Source of the DNA: Bacteroidota bacterium
GTDB taxonomy: Bacteria; Bacteroidota; JABWAT01
Length of the DNA: 64,000 nt
Assembly: GCA_013360915.1 (NCBI GenBank)
Contig: JABWAT010000002.1
Span: 186,001 to 250,000, forward strand
Direction of reading: 5' to 3'
The position numbers and the translations under genes were made by a program. The stretch's first letter is position 1. Every line of letters starts with the position of its first letter. The notes below the pieces were generated by a model, which was not told the DNA's origin, ran no database searches, and was given only the letters and a program-made list of their open reading frames with translations. Positions 34,703 through 43,115 of this stretch are shown one piece after another.

Positions 34703-35554
34703 ATGTGGACGCTCACTAATCTGCTGGTGCCAACCGATTTCAGCAACCATTCCGAACTGGCCATTAAAATTGCCACTCAGGTGGCGAAACCGTTTGGCTC
34801 ACAGCTCGAAATTCTTCATGTCACCGATTTCGAAAAACAATCGGCCGATTATGCCGGTTACAAAGGCAGCAAGGAAAGCCTGATCAAGGTGATTCAGAAT
34901 GAAGCCGAGCTGAAAGTGAATAAGCTGGTGAAGGAACGCGACTGGGGCGGTCTCAAGGTTGTGGGAATCAACATTGTCGGTACCGCCATCGAACGTATCG
35001 TTCACGTGGCACGTCAGCGCAAAACCGGACTGGTGCTGATGGCCACCCGGGGACGGGGAAATGCAACCGATTTTGTTCTGGGATCAACCACGTACAAAGT
35101 GATCCGCACGGCACCCTGCCCGGTGTTATCCATCCCGAATCCGAAAAATGAATTTAAAGTGGAACGGATCCTGTTCCCGACCGATTTTTCTAACAATTCC
35201 TATCTGGGATATGAGTATGCTGTATCCATGGCCCGGCACTGGAACGCTCAATTGAATATCCTTCATGTGGCCGATCAGGATACACCCGACCTGGAGGTGA
35301 TCGAGCAGAAATTCACCGCCCTGAAGTCAGCTGCCTTTGCAGAAGGGGTCATCAATGTGGTGACTCACCTGACCAAGGACCGCGATGCCAGTGATGGAAT
35401 CAAAAATTTCACCGATTCCAAAAACATGGATCTGATTGTGATTGCCACCCATGGTCATGGCGGAGTGAAACAGTACTTTCTGGGCTCCACCACCGTTGAT
35501 GTGGTGACCCGCTCTGCAGTACCCGTGCTTCTTATCCGTCAGTACGAATATTGA
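34703..35554 (+). CDS. Tandem-domain universal stress protein
   Basis: A 283-aa cytoplasmic protein of two Usp domains. The first (residues 1-147) starts NLLVPTDFSNHSELAIKIA and ends with the nucleotide-loop segment FVLGSTTYKVIRTAPCPVL. The second (about 150-283) starts ILFPTDFSNNSYLGYEYA and ends YFLGSTTVDVVTRSAVPVLL. Both halves keep the glycine-rich loop of ATP-binding Usp proteins. Such tandem proteins are made in growth arrest or stress; the specific role is unknown. Its stop overlaps the TTG start of upp. Confidence 0.92.
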   Translation: MWTLTNLLVPTDFSNHSELAIKIATQVAKPFGSQLEILHVTDFEKQSADYAGYKGSKESLIKVIQNEAELKVNKLVKERDWGGLKVVGINIVGTAIERIVHVARQRKTGLVLMATRGRGNATDFVLGSTTYKVIRTAPCPVLSIPNPKNEFKVERILFPTDFSNNSYLGYEYAVSMARHWNAQLNILHVADQDTPDLEVIEQKFTALKSAAFAEGVINVVTHLTKDRDASDGIKNFTDSKNMDLIVIATHGHGGVKQYFLGSTTVDVVTRSAVPVLLIRQYEY

Positions 35555-36198
35555 AACAGGTTCTCCCGTTGGAAAAACAGGTTCACATTATCGATCACCC
35601 GCTCATTAAACGGAATCTCACCGTTTTGCGTGATAAAAATACGCCGAGCCACCGGTTTCGTGAGGTGGTGACCGAATTGAGTATGCTCATGGCCTACGAG
35701 GTGACCAAGGATATCAACCTGCAATCGTATGATATCCAGACCCCGCTCGAAAAAACCACCGGTCACTTTATTTCCGACCAGATTGTGATCATTCCCATTT
35801 TACGGGCTGGTCTGGGAATTCTGGATGGATTCACCCGTTTCCTTCACGAGGCCCGAGTGGGCATGCTGGGTCTGTACCGCGATCACCGTACCCATGAACC
35901 GGTCGAGTATTATTCCAATGTTCCATCCGGATTGGAAAATTCGGTGATTTTGGTGATCGATCCCATGCTCGCCACTGGCGGCAGTGCCATCATGGCTGCG
36001 GATTACCTGAGACGATTGGGCGCAAAAAAAATGAAATTCATTTGTCTGATAGCGGCGCCGGAAGGAATTTCCGCTTTTCATGAAAAGCACCCTGATATTC
36101 CGGTATTCACAGCATCGGTTGACCGGTGCCTGAATCCGAACAAATACATTTTACCCGGACTCGGCGATGCCGGTGACCGGATTTTCGGAACCAACTGA
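35551..36198 (+). CDS. upp: Uracil phosphoribosyltransferase
   Basis: A 215-aa pyrimidine-salvage enzyme that makes UMP from uracil and PRPP. Typical features: HPLIKRNLTVLRDKNTPSH-type N-terminus, IPILRAGLGILDGF, the PRPP loop VIDPMLATGGSAIMAADYL, and the uracil-binding C-terminal GLGDAGDRIFGT. The start is a TTG inside the previous stop (TTGA overlap), so translation is coupled to the Usp gene. Length is normal for the family (about 208-215). Confidence 0.95.
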   Translation: MKQVLPLEKQVHIIDHPLIKRNLTVLRDKNTPSHRFREVVTELSMLMAYEVTKDINLQSYDIQTPLEKTTGHFISDQIVIIPILRAGLGILDGFTRFLHEARVGMLGLYRDHRTHEPVEYYSNVPSGLENSVILVIDPMLATGGSAIMAADYLRRLGAKKMKFICLIAAPEGISAFHEKHPDIPVFTASVDRCLNPNKYILPGLGDAGDRIFGTN

Positions 36199-36215
36199 TC
36201 CCCACAGCTGATTTC

Positions 36216-37577
36216 ATGAGACGAATACCCATTTCAATTTTTATCCCGATTCTTCTCGGGGGACTTACTCTGGTTGCCAGCCAGTTGCAGGCAGCCACCC
36301 CAAAGACTCCTTCACGGCTTTCCGATTACCGGTTCAGTGAGGACATGCCCGACAGCCTGAGGTATGAACTGGTTTCGGATCTGCTAAAGAAAATCATCAG
36401 CCGTAAACCCTACAACCGGACCCGGTTCGGCATCGACATCCGCGAAGTCGGCGGCAGACCAGTCTTCCAGTATCGGGAAGATGCTGCACTGAAACCGGCT
36501 TCGACACTTAAAGTCATCACCACAGCAGTTGCCCTCGAAAAGCTGGGTCCCGAATTCCGATATCATACCGTCATTACCACCGATGGGGAATTGACCGATA
36601 GTGTGCTGGATGGTAATCTCATCATTCACGGCACCGCCGATCCGCAATTGTCTGGATTTTTTGATGGCGAAATCATCGGAATCGTTTCTGAATGGGCCGA
36701 TCAGCTTCAGGCTGCAGGAATCAGGAAAATTACCGGATCGGTGTTCCTGGATAATTCCTATTTTTCTGATGATGATGGCAAGTTGCTCACTAAAACTGCC
36801 ACGGTAGCCTTATTTGATAAGGCCGATAAATCCCAGCTGGTCCGTCAGGTCAGGAACAAGAAGGGCAAACTCATTCAGCAAAAAATCAGATTGCGGCGGT
36901 CTGCCCGTAAATTGGTTCAAATTAATCTGAACAATTACCTGGCCGACCGGTTGGCTGGTGAACTGGCCCGCCGGGATATGATTTCGAACAAAACCGTTGA
37001 ACTGGCTTCTGAACAGCCCGATTCGGTTCAGTTTAATGTACTGATCGCACATCAGTCTCCCTCACTGGCAGAAATCATCAAGCGGACGAACAAGGAAAGC
37101 GACAATTTCTACGCCGATCAGTTGCTGCGTACACTTGGCTATGAAGTTCTGGGAACCGGAAGTCTGGAAGCTGGGATCCGGGTTACCGAGGCGTTTCTGG
37201 CCATCCGGTTGGGAATTGATCATCCCGATCTGACCATTGCCGATGGTTCCGGGCTGAGTCACGAAAACCGCATCACAGCCGATATGTTGGTGCGGACCCT
37301 TGAATACATGGCCATTGCCTCGACCAACAAGGATGTTTTCTACAATTCACTTTCCATCCCAACCATTGACGGAACGCTGGAACGCCGGATCAGACATCCG
37401 CTTGCCACTCAGATCCGCGCAAAAACCGGGAGCATAACCGGTGTGGTGACGCTGACCGGGTATATGAGTACCCAATCGGGAAAAGAGCTGGTTTTCAGCA
37501 TTCTCTGCAACGGTGGTCGTGCTTCACGGCTGAAAAGCCTGGAAGACGAGATTTGTAAACTTCTTCTGAATATCTGA
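36216..37577 (+). CDS. dacB: D-Ala-D-Ala carboxypeptidase/endopeptidase (PBP4, S13)
   Basis: A 453-aa periplasmic penicillin-binding protein with an N-terminal signal segment (IPISIFIPILLGGLTLVASQ, residues about 4-23). Family S13 motifs are in order: SxxK as STLK at 96-99 in LKPASTLKVITTAVALEKLG, the second motif around DGSGLSHENR near residue 345, and KTGS in RAKTGSITGVVTLTGYM near 409. A large insertion between the first two motifs (about 130-290) is typical of the family. It trims or cleaves peptidoglycan cross-links. It follows upp after 17 bp and converges with the next gene. Confidence 0.9.
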   Translation: MRRIPISIFIPILLGGLTLVASQLQAATPKTPSRLSDYRFSEDMPDSLRYELVSDLLKKIISRKPYNRTRFGIDIREVGGRPVFQYREDAALKPASTLKVITTAVALEKLGPEFRYHTVITTDGELTDSVLDGNLIIHGTADPQLSGFFDGEIIGIVSEWADQLQAAGIRKITGSVFLDNSYFSDDDGKLLTKTATVALFDKADKSQLVRQVRNKKGKLIQQKIRLRRSARKLVQINLNNYLADRLAGELARRDMISNKTVELASEQPDSVQFNVLIAHQSPSLAEIIKRTNKESDNFYADQLLRTLGYEVLGTGSLEAGIRVTEAFLAIRLGIDHPDLTIADGSGLSHENRITADMLVRTLEYMAIASTNKDVFYNSLSIPTIDGTLERRIRHPLATQIRAKTGSITGVVTLTGYMSTQSGKELVFSILCNGGRASRLKSLEDEICKLLLNI

Positions 37578-37591
37578 CCAGCAGGTCAGAT
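37572..37591. terminator. Hairpin across two convergent stop codons
   Basis: ATCTGACC-AGCA-GGTCAGAT is a perfect 8-bp stem with a 4-nt loop. Each arm contains the stop codon of one of the two convergent genes (dacB on plus, the unknown gene on minus). No T-run follows on either side, so intrinsic termination is uncertain; it may block read-through or protect 3' ends. Confidence 0.45.
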
Positions 37592-38407
37592 CACCTTACC
37601 AGCTTTCAGACGGTCCCGTTTTTTGATTTCTTCGGGAATGGCCAGATCCTTCAGATCCTGAAAGGTGAATTTCTGAGAATATTTCCTGCTGAGTCTCGTC
37701 CCATTTTCCGTCCGGCGGATTTCTGACCAGGTCGGAGAAAAAGCCCGTCCTGAAAAAACCAGAGAATCGGATCCCACCTTCAGGGTCATGAACCGTTGCC
37801 CGGTCGAATCGGTTTCAAACCGTTCCAGAGTCATCGCTTCTGAACGGAAGGCATAAGCCGCCGTATCCAACATGATTAATTGAACCGACCCGAGGGGGCG
37901 AAGGGCGTTCCAGGCCGAGAGAAATCCGAAGTCCACCTGAAGCGAATCGCGGGTTTCCAGTTCCGTTTCCGGGAGATTCCGATAGTGTTTCACAGGGGCC
38001 AGCCGAGCCAGTTCCGGCTGGAAGTAAAGGTACTGTGAATCGGACCGCAGGGAATCGGCCCCATCCCGTTTCGTTCCGATCACCTTAAAAAACTCGAGAT
38101 GAGCCCAGAGTGGCCGGTTCAGGGAATCGGTAATTAACCGCATGCCAGAGTGCAGATTGTTGCCGGGATAAGACCTTCGGATGATCTCGTAATAATGATA
38201 AATTCCTGCATCGTTGGTCTGAATGGTCTCTGTGCCCAGGGTGTCGCCGGTGGCAGAAAGCACATGATAGGCGGTTTCATTGACGAGGATGGGTTTCACC
38301 GGCAATTGAAAAATCCGGGGGACTCCCTGATACTTGAATGTGATTACATAGACCAGAAATCCCAGCAACATGGCAATTACCACGCCCCGGATCCAATATT
38401 TACTCAT
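37586..38407 (-). CDS. Membrane-anchored protein of unknown function
   Basis: A 273-aa protein from the ATG at 38407, which has CGGAG six bases upstream; an in-frame upstream start at 38482 would add 25 residues without a ribosome-binding site. One N-terminal hydrophobic helix (about residues 7-25, RGVVIAMLLGFLVYVITF) leads to a ~245-residue, beta-rich domain, probably in the periplasm. That domain has repeated short strands such as SQYLYFQPELARL and FMTLKVGSDSLVF. I see no known motif. It is the second of two minus-strand genes, 130 bp downstream of the CYTH gene. Confidence 0.65.
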   Translation of the reverse strand: MSKYWIRGVVIAMLLGFLVYVITFKYQGVPRIFQLPVKPILVNETAYHVLSATGDTLGTETIQTNDAGIYHYYEIIRRSYPGNNLHSGMRLITDSLNRPLWAHLEFFKVIGTKRDGADSLRSDSQYLYFQPELARLAPVKHYRNLPETELETRDSLQVDFGFLSAWNALRPLGSVQLIMLDTAAYAFRSEAMTLERFETDSTGQRFMTLKVGSDSLVFSGRAFSPTWSEIRRTENGTRLSRKYSQKFTFQDLKDLAIPEEIKKRDRLKAGKVI

Positions 38408-38537
38408 GCATACTCCGTGAAATGGCCATGAAAATACCCTAAACGCAGCAAGCTGACAAGAAAGTGCCTGTTTTATGCCCACTCAGTCTGTCATTGATTT
38501 ACAGGTGAGGCATCCGCAGACACACTTTTTGGGTTTC

Positions 38538-39068
38538 TTACCGGGTATTACTCCGAGATTTCCCGTTAAGTAAATCAACATAGGCGGTATCAATTAATGT
38601 GTCGCTGGCAATCTGCAATTCCTGCAGCAACCGGTTTGCCTCATTCAAACCCGATTCACCGGATTCATCATCGCTCAGTACCACCTCCAGTTCGAGAAAG
38701 TTCCCGAGGGATTCCACCTCGTCCAGATGAACGCGGGTTCGGCCAATCAGGTAGAGGGTGCGTCGCTTCCTGACCCTTCCTGCCGTTCCCATGGACCTTT
38801 CCAGCAAAAGACGCATGCCGTCGGGATCGGGCACCGGAACGATCAGATAATCAGAAGTCGCCGGACCGGTCTGATCGGGGCGTTGGTAGAAAATCAGTTC
38901 ACCGGATCCATCGGCAAAAACCCTCAGTTTCAGCCGGCCGGTGGGTGTGTTGAAAAAGGTATCATCCTGATGAAGGAGGGTGGGGCCGGCCGTGGCCAGT
39001 TGTTCAACCAGCCGTCGGGTCTTTGCCGGTTCAACCAATATGGCTTTGATTTCGATGTTGCGTGGCAT
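38538..39068 (-). CDS. CYTH-domain protein
   Basis: A 176-aa protein that begins PRNIEIKAIL, the ExK-type phosphate-binding start of the CYTH superfamily (class IV adenylate cyclases, thiamine triphosphatases, inorganic triphosphatases). FFNTPTGRLKLRVFADGSGELIFYQR and RKRRTLYLIGRTRVHLDEVE match the following tunnel strands. LGNFLELEVVL is the late Glu-rich strand. It would bind a triphosphate with a metal ion in a beta tunnel. Whether it is a cyclase or a triphosphatase cannot be told. Its start faces the regulatory region of the ilv operon. Confidence 0.82.
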   Translation of the reverse strand: MPRNIEIKAILVEPAKTRRLVEQLATAGPTLLHQDDTFFNTPTGRLKLRVFADGSGELIFYQRPDQTGPATSDYLIVPVPDPDGMRLLLERSMGTAGRVRKRRTLYLIGRTRVHLDEVESLGNFLELEVVLSDDESGESGLNEANRLLQELQIASDTLIDTAYVDLLNGKSRSNTR

Positions 39069-39398
39069 GGGAGTTTGTAATAACCGTGAATAAAGGTCTT
39101 AAAGTTGGAATATACAGAAAAGGAGATAGGAATGGGTGAGATTGGTGTCGCCCGGCCACGGACAAACCCGATGAGTTGTAACCCTGAAACCACTACCTTT
39201 TCATCAATATTAACGGCCGTTAATCCCGTCCCGAATTTTAATATTGAAAAGAGTTGATTCGGAAAACATTATTTTCTGAAATGATATCAAATCCGCATAA
39301 AAGATTGTATTGGCAAGAATCCCCGAATAACTAACGGACTGGAAGCGGTTGAATCGGGGTCGGTCATGAGAAAAAGTGGAAGAAAGTGTTGATTGCAG
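39069..39398. other. Divergent intergenic region, no gene seen
   Basis: This stretch separates the CYTH gene from the ilv leader promoter. Short ORFs on both strands lack ribosome-binding sites and protein-like composition. It contains a 16-bp perfect palindrome at 39209-39224 and a weak GAAAA/TTTTC repeat near 39257-39271. Promoters for the minus-strand genes must lie here but none fits the consensus well. Confidence 0.6.
39209..39224. repeat. Perfect 16-bp palindrome
   Basis: ATTAACGGCCGTTAAT is fully self-complementary and lies between the divergent CYTH gene and ilv operon, about 190 bp upstream of the ilv promoter. It has the form of a dimeric repressor operator. No factor is known to me that reads it here. 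Confidence 0.5.
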
Positions 39399-39429
39399 TT
39401 GACTCTCCGAAGAAAATCCGATATCATTG
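39399..39429 (+). promoter_or_regulatory. Promoter of the ilv-leu-cimA-thr operon leader
   Basis: TTGACT (TTG at 39399-39401), 20-nt spacer, TATCATTG (39422-39429), the same -7 variant as at 16257. Transcription would start near 39433, about 36 nt before the leader-peptide ATG and about 360 nt before ilvB. Confidence 0.6.
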
Positions 39430-39468
39430 CTGAAGAATTTAAACAAAAGCCCTTAAAACGCTTTACCA

Positions 39469-39606
39469 ATGAACCAGACAACCACAGCCACAACTTCACT
39501 GTTCAACACCGGGATTCCGGTTGCTGTTTCTGGTTCCGTCACCCGTCCGACTCTCCTTCTTGCAGGCCTTGTGATTCTCCTTAGCGGTATTATTACCCTC
39601 GGATAA
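39469..39606 (+). CDS. Putative attenuation leader peptide rich in Thr, Leu, Ile, Val
   Basis: A 45-codon ORF in the leader of the biosynthetic operon, behind a good promoter. By my count it has 9 Thr, 8 Leu, 4 Val and 4 Ile, 25 of 45 residues. They are clustered as NQTTTATTS at the start and PTLLLAGLVILLSGIITLG at the end. The operon makes exactly these four amino acids. Leader peptides with such runs control ilv and thr operons in enterobacteria by ribosome stalling. A Shine-Dalgarno sequence is not obvious. The C-terminal half is also hydrophobic enough to be a membrane helix, so a small membrane protein is the alternative. Confidence 0.65.
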   Translation: MNQTTTATTSLFNTGIPVAVSGSVTRPTLLLAGLVILLSGIITLG

Positions 39607-39791
39607 ATCTCCGGTCAGCCTGCATCGCCACCCAAACCAAAACCAAACGATGATAGGCTGAAAAAGGCCTCCTGATTAGGTGTTGGAAGATGACCCACGG
39701 ATTCAATTTTTTGGTCTGAGGGATGGTTGGTTATCCGGTTTGCCGGAAGCTGCCTTCAGACCCTTTATGAATGATAAGGATGGAGACGGCA
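39607..39791 (+). promoter_or_regulatory. Structured leader between the peptide and ilvB
   Basis: Several pairings are visible. CAGCCT (39615-39620) pairs with AGGCTG (39655-39660), extended by CATCG/CGATG inside. AAGGCCT (39664-39670) can pair with AGGCCTT inside the leader ORF (39564-39570), right after its Leu-Leu-Leu codons. GGTCTGA (39713-39719) pairs with TCAGACC (39756-39762) around a small CCGG hairpin. A run of six T lies at 39707-39712, but I find no strong stem directly before it, so a classical terminator is not demonstrated. Confidence 0.45.
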
Positions 39792-41519
39792 ATGTTTGAT
39801 ACCAGCAAACCCTTGAATGGGGCCGAAATTTTCCTCGAATCGCTGCGCCGGGAAGGCGTGGATCTGATCTTCGGATATCCGGGCGGCGCAGTCCTCGGGA
39901 TCTACGAAAAGCTGTACGACTGCGATTTCCTCACACACATACTCGTCAGGCATGAACAGGGTGCCACACACATGGCCGAAGGCTATGCCAAAGCTACCGG
40001 AAAAGCCGGTGTGGTGCTCGTTACTTCGGGTCCGGGAGCAACCAATACGGTGACCGGCATTGCCGATGCGTATATGGATTCAATTCCAATGGTCGTGTTT
40101 ACCGGTCAGGTCCCATCGAAACTGATAGGAAACGATGCCTTTCAGGAAGCCGATATTGTGGGAATCACCCGTCCGATCACCAAGCATAACTTTCTCGTGC
40201 GCGATGTGAATGACCTGGCCCCAACCATTAAGAAGGCCTTTTACATCGCTCAATCTGGTCGCCCGGGTCCGGTTCTGGTCGATATGCCCAAGGATATGCT
40301 GGCCGCAACCACGATGTTCAATTATCCCGAATCGGTCGATATCCGCGGGTACAAGCCGACGTATAACGGTCACTCCCAGCAAATCAAAAAAGCTGCCCAG
40401 GTGCTCCGAAAGGCCAAGCGCCCGTTGCTGTATGTGGGTGGAGGCGTGATTTCATCGGGTGCTCACCGCGAGCTGCGCATGCTTGCCAAGGAAGCCGGCC
40501 TTCCTGTCACCATGACTCTTCATGGTCTGGGAGCCTTTCCCATGACCGATTCTCAGTCACTGGGTATGCTGGGCATGCATGGCACGTTTTGGGCCAACAT
40601 GGCCACCGATCACTGCGATGTTCTGGTTTCGCTCGGTGCCAGGTTTGATGACCGCGTAACCGGTAAAGTGGAAACCTTTTCTGCTCAATCCTACAAGATC
40701 CATGTCGATATCGATCCGTCTGCCATTGATAAAAATGTGGTGGTTGACCTGCCCATTGTGGGGGACCTGAAAATGGTTCTTGCCGAACTGCTGACCGAAT
40801 TAACCGAGAGTCCGATTAAAACAGACTATTCTGAATGGTGGGCTCAGTTAAACGAGTGGCGTAATAACTGTCCGCTGGATTATGAAAAGCAGGATGGACG
40901 CCTGAGGGCACAGTTCGTTCTGGAACGCATTTCTGCCAAGACCAACGGTGAAGCTGTGGTGGTAACCGATGTGGGTCAGCATCAGATGTGGACCACTCAG
41001 TTTTATCAGTTCAACAATCCGCGCTCACATATAACCAGCGGCGGTTTGGGAACCATGGGTTTTTCTGTTCCGGCTGCCATTGGTGCCGCTTTTGCCATCA
41101 AAGACCGTCCGGTGGTTTCTATCTCTGGTGATGGCGGATTCCAGATGAATATGCAGGAGTTGATTACAGCCGCCCATCACAATCTGCCGGTGAAGTTTAT
41201 CATCATCAATAACAGTTTTCTTGGCATGGTCCGTCAGTGGCAGGATCTGTTTTACAAGGAAAAGTTCAGTTTTACCAACCTGGGTCCATCGAATCCTGAT
41301 TTCGTCAAAGTGGCCGAGGCCTTTAACTGTGTGGGCATGTCGACCGACAATCCGGCCGAAGTGGATTCGCTTCTCGATCGTGCCATGGCCATCAATGACA
41401 AACCGGTTCTGGTCGAATTCAAAGTGGTGAAAGAGGAGATGGTGTTCCCGATGGTGCCATCCGGCGGGTCGGTGAAAGACATGATGGTTCGGCCACTCGA
41501 TCCCAATCACCTTTTGTAA
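39792..41519 (+). CDS. ilvB: Acetolactate synthase large subunit
   Basis: A ThDP- and FAD-dependent enzyme of 575 aa from the ATG at 39792; GGAG at 39783-39786 supports this start over ATGs at 39771 and 39780. It makes acetolactate for Val/Leu and acetohydroxybutyrate for Ile. Hallmarks: DLIFGYPGGAVL, VRHEQGATHMAEGYAKATGK with the catalytic Glu, GRPGPVLVDMPKD, LGARFDDRVTGK, and the ThDP motif GDGGFQMNMQELITAAHHNLPV ending in NN. It is the first structural gene of the operon and is followed after 12 bp by its regulatory subunit. Confidence 0.96.
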   Translation: MFDTSKPLNGAEIFLESLRREGVDLIFGYPGGAVLGIYEKLYDCDFLTHILVRHEQGATHMAEGYAKATGKAGVVLVTSGPGATNTVTGIADAYMDSIPMVVFTGQVPSKLIGNDAFQEADIVGITRPITKHNFLVRDVNDLAPTIKKAFYIAQSGRPGPVLVDMPKDMLAATTMFNYPESVDIRGYKPTYNGHSQQIKKAAQVLRKAKRPLLYVGGGVISSGAHRELRMLAKEAGLPVTMTLHGLGAFPMTDSQSLGMLGMHGTFWANMATDHCDVLVSLGARFDDRVTGKVETFSAQSYKIHVDIDPSAIDKNVVVDLPIVGDLKMVLAELLTELTESPIKTDYSEWWAQLNEWRNNCPLDYEKQDGRLRAQFVLERISAKTNGEAVVVTDVGQHQMWTTQFYQFNNPRSHITSGGLGTMGFSVPAAIGAAFAIKDRPVVSISGDGGFQMNMQELITAAHHNLPVKFIIINNSFLGMVRQWQDLFYKEKFSFTNLGPSNPDFVKVAEAFNCVGMSTDNPAEVDSLLDRAMAINDKPVLVEFKVVKEEMVFPMVPSGGSVKDMMVRPLDPNHLL

Positions 41520-41531
41520 GAAAGAATTCCG

Positions 41532-42047
41532 ATGAAACGAATTATATCCGTTTGGGTAGAAAACAAATTTGGTGCGCTCAACCGTGTTGCCACGATGTTC
41601 AGCGGCCGTGGGTTTAATATTCACTCCATTTCAATCGGGGTGACCGATGATCCCGATGTCTCGAGAATGACCATTGTCACCTCGGGAGATGACAAAATTC
41701 TCGACCAGATCATTAAACAACTGAACCGGCTGATTGATACGATCAAGGTGGTTGATCTCTCGGCTGAAAAATTTGTGGCCAGGGAACTGGCTCTGATCTC
41801 GGTTTCCTATACGAAATCGACCCGGTCCGAAATTCTGGATCTGGTTGAAATCTTTCAGGGGAAAGTGGTGGATATCACCCATAAAATCCTCACCATGGAA
41901 GTCTCGGGTCCGCCCGAAAAAATCGAAGCGCTGATCAACCTGTGCATCCAGTACGGTATTCGTGAAATTGCGCGGTCGGGTCTGGTCGCCATCAAACGGG
42001 AAGAACAGGAAGTTCACCGGGTGGCAAAAGAAGTTTTGATGTCATAA
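41532..42047 (+). CDS. ilvN: Acetolactate synthase small (regulatory) subunit
   Basis: A 171-aa regulatory subunit. The N-terminal ACT domain ([22 protein letters not shown], then [15 protein letters not shown]) binds valine in relatives and gives feedback inhibition. The C-terminal domain (about 80-165) contains [23 protein letters not shown], typical of IlvH/IlvN long forms. It joins IlvB in the holoenzyme. The gene lies 12 bp after ilvB and 20 bp before ilvC. Confidence 0.95.
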   Translation: MKRIISVWVENKFGALNRVATMFSGRGFNIHSISIGVTDDPDVSRMTIVTSGDDKILDQIIKQLNRLIDTIKVVDLSAEKFVARELALISVSYTKSTRSEILDLVEIFQGKVVDITHKILTMEVSGPPEKIEALINLCIQYGIREIARSGLVAIKREEQEVHRVAKEVLMS

Positions 42048-42067
42048 AAAAACGAAGGAACAGTCAC

Positions 42068-43084
42068 ATGAAAGTATATTATAACGACGATGCCTCTCTG
42101 GCCCATCTGGAAGGCAAGAAAATTGCGGTGATCGGATTCGGGAGCCAGGGACACGCCCATGCACTGAACCTTCACGATTCCGGACTGACGGTGGCCGTTG
42201 GTCTGCGTAAATCGAGCGCGACATGGGCCAAAGCCGAGGCTACCGGTGTCGCTGTAAAAACCGTTTCTGAAGCGGCTGCCTGGGCCGATGTTATCATGAT
42301 TCTGTTGCCCGATCAGGCTCAGAAGGCCGTATATGATGCCGAAATCGAACCGCATCTGACGGCAGGAAAAACTCTGGCTTTTGCCCATGGTTTCAACATC
42401 CACTACAAGGTGATCACCCCCCCTTCCAACGTCAATGTCATCATGATTGCTCCGAAAAGTCCGGGACATCTCGTTCGCCGGTCTTATCTGCAGGGCAACG
42501 GTGTACCTTGTCTGATCGCCATCTATCAGGATGCAACCGGTACGGCAAAAGATCTGGCACTGGCCTGGGCAAAAGGACTGGGCGGCACTCATGCCGGGGT
42601 TCTGGAAACCTCTTTCAAAGAAGAAACTGAAACCGATCTTTTTGGTGAGCAAGCCGTACTCTGCGGCGGATCTGCAGAACTGATCAAAGCTGGTTTTGAA
42701 ACGCTGGTTGAAGCCGGCTACTCACCTGAACTGGCTTATTTCGAGTGTATGCACGAGCTGAAACTGATTGTGGATCTCTATTTTGAGGGCGGATTAAGCC
42801 GGATGAATTATTCGGTTTCTGATACGGCCGAATATGGCGGAATGACCCGTGGTCCGCGGCTGATCACCTCGGATACCAAGAAGGAAATGAAAAAGATCCT
42901 CGAAGAAATTCAATCGGGACAATTTGCCCGCGAGTTTCTGACCGAACTGAATGGCAGCAAAGCCAATTTTGAAAAACTTCGCAAATCGAACCGCGAGCAT
43001 GCCATTGAACGGGTGGGTGAAAAATTGCGGTCCATGATGAGCTTCCTTTTCAAAAAGGACAAGCGCGAAGAAATCGGCGTGTAA
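42068..43084 (+). CDS. ilvC: Ketol-acid reductoisomerase (class I)
   Basis: A 338-aa NADPH- and Mg-dependent enzyme converting acetolactate and acetohydroxybutyrate to dihydroxy acids. Residues 18-32 contain [17 protein letters not shown], the Rossmann motif; LRKSSATW follows in the cofactor-specificity loop. [39 protein letters not shown] with metal-binding Asp and Glu, and [12 protein letters not shown] are all present. The short length marks class I. The next enzyme of the pathway, IlvD, is not in the operon. Confidence 0.97.
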   Translation: MKVYYNDDASLAHLEGKKIAVIGFGSQGHAHALNLHDSGLTVAVGLRKSSATWAKAEATGVAVKTVSEAAAWADVIMILLPDQAQKAVYDAEIEPHLTAGKTLAFAHGFNIHYKVITPPSNVNVIMIAPKSPGHLVRRSYLQGNGVPCLIAIYQDATGTAKDLALAWAKGLGGTHAGVLETSFKEETETDLFGEQAVLCGGSAELIKAGFETLVEAGYSPELAYFECMHELKLIVDLYFEGGLSRMNYSVSDTAEYGGMTRGPRLITSDTKKEMKKILEEIQSGQFAREFLTELNGSKANFEKLRKSNREHAIERVGEKLRSMMSFLFKKDKREEIGV

Positions 43085-43115
43085 CGAATTAACCAGTAGC
43101 AGACGGAGATTGTCA

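Noticed and set aside
39210-39584. Small ORFs of 63-78 codons on both strands in the ilv upstream region
   Set aside because: No ribosome-binding sites, unlike-protein composition, and they overlap the leader ORF and palindrome. Only the 45-codon leader has position and composition that make sense.
39700-39763. Classical attenuator terminator before ilvB
   Set aside because: The T6 run at 39707-39712 is not directly preceded by a strong stem, and the strong GGTCTGA/TCAGACC stem is followed only by CTTTAT. I could not support a terminator call.
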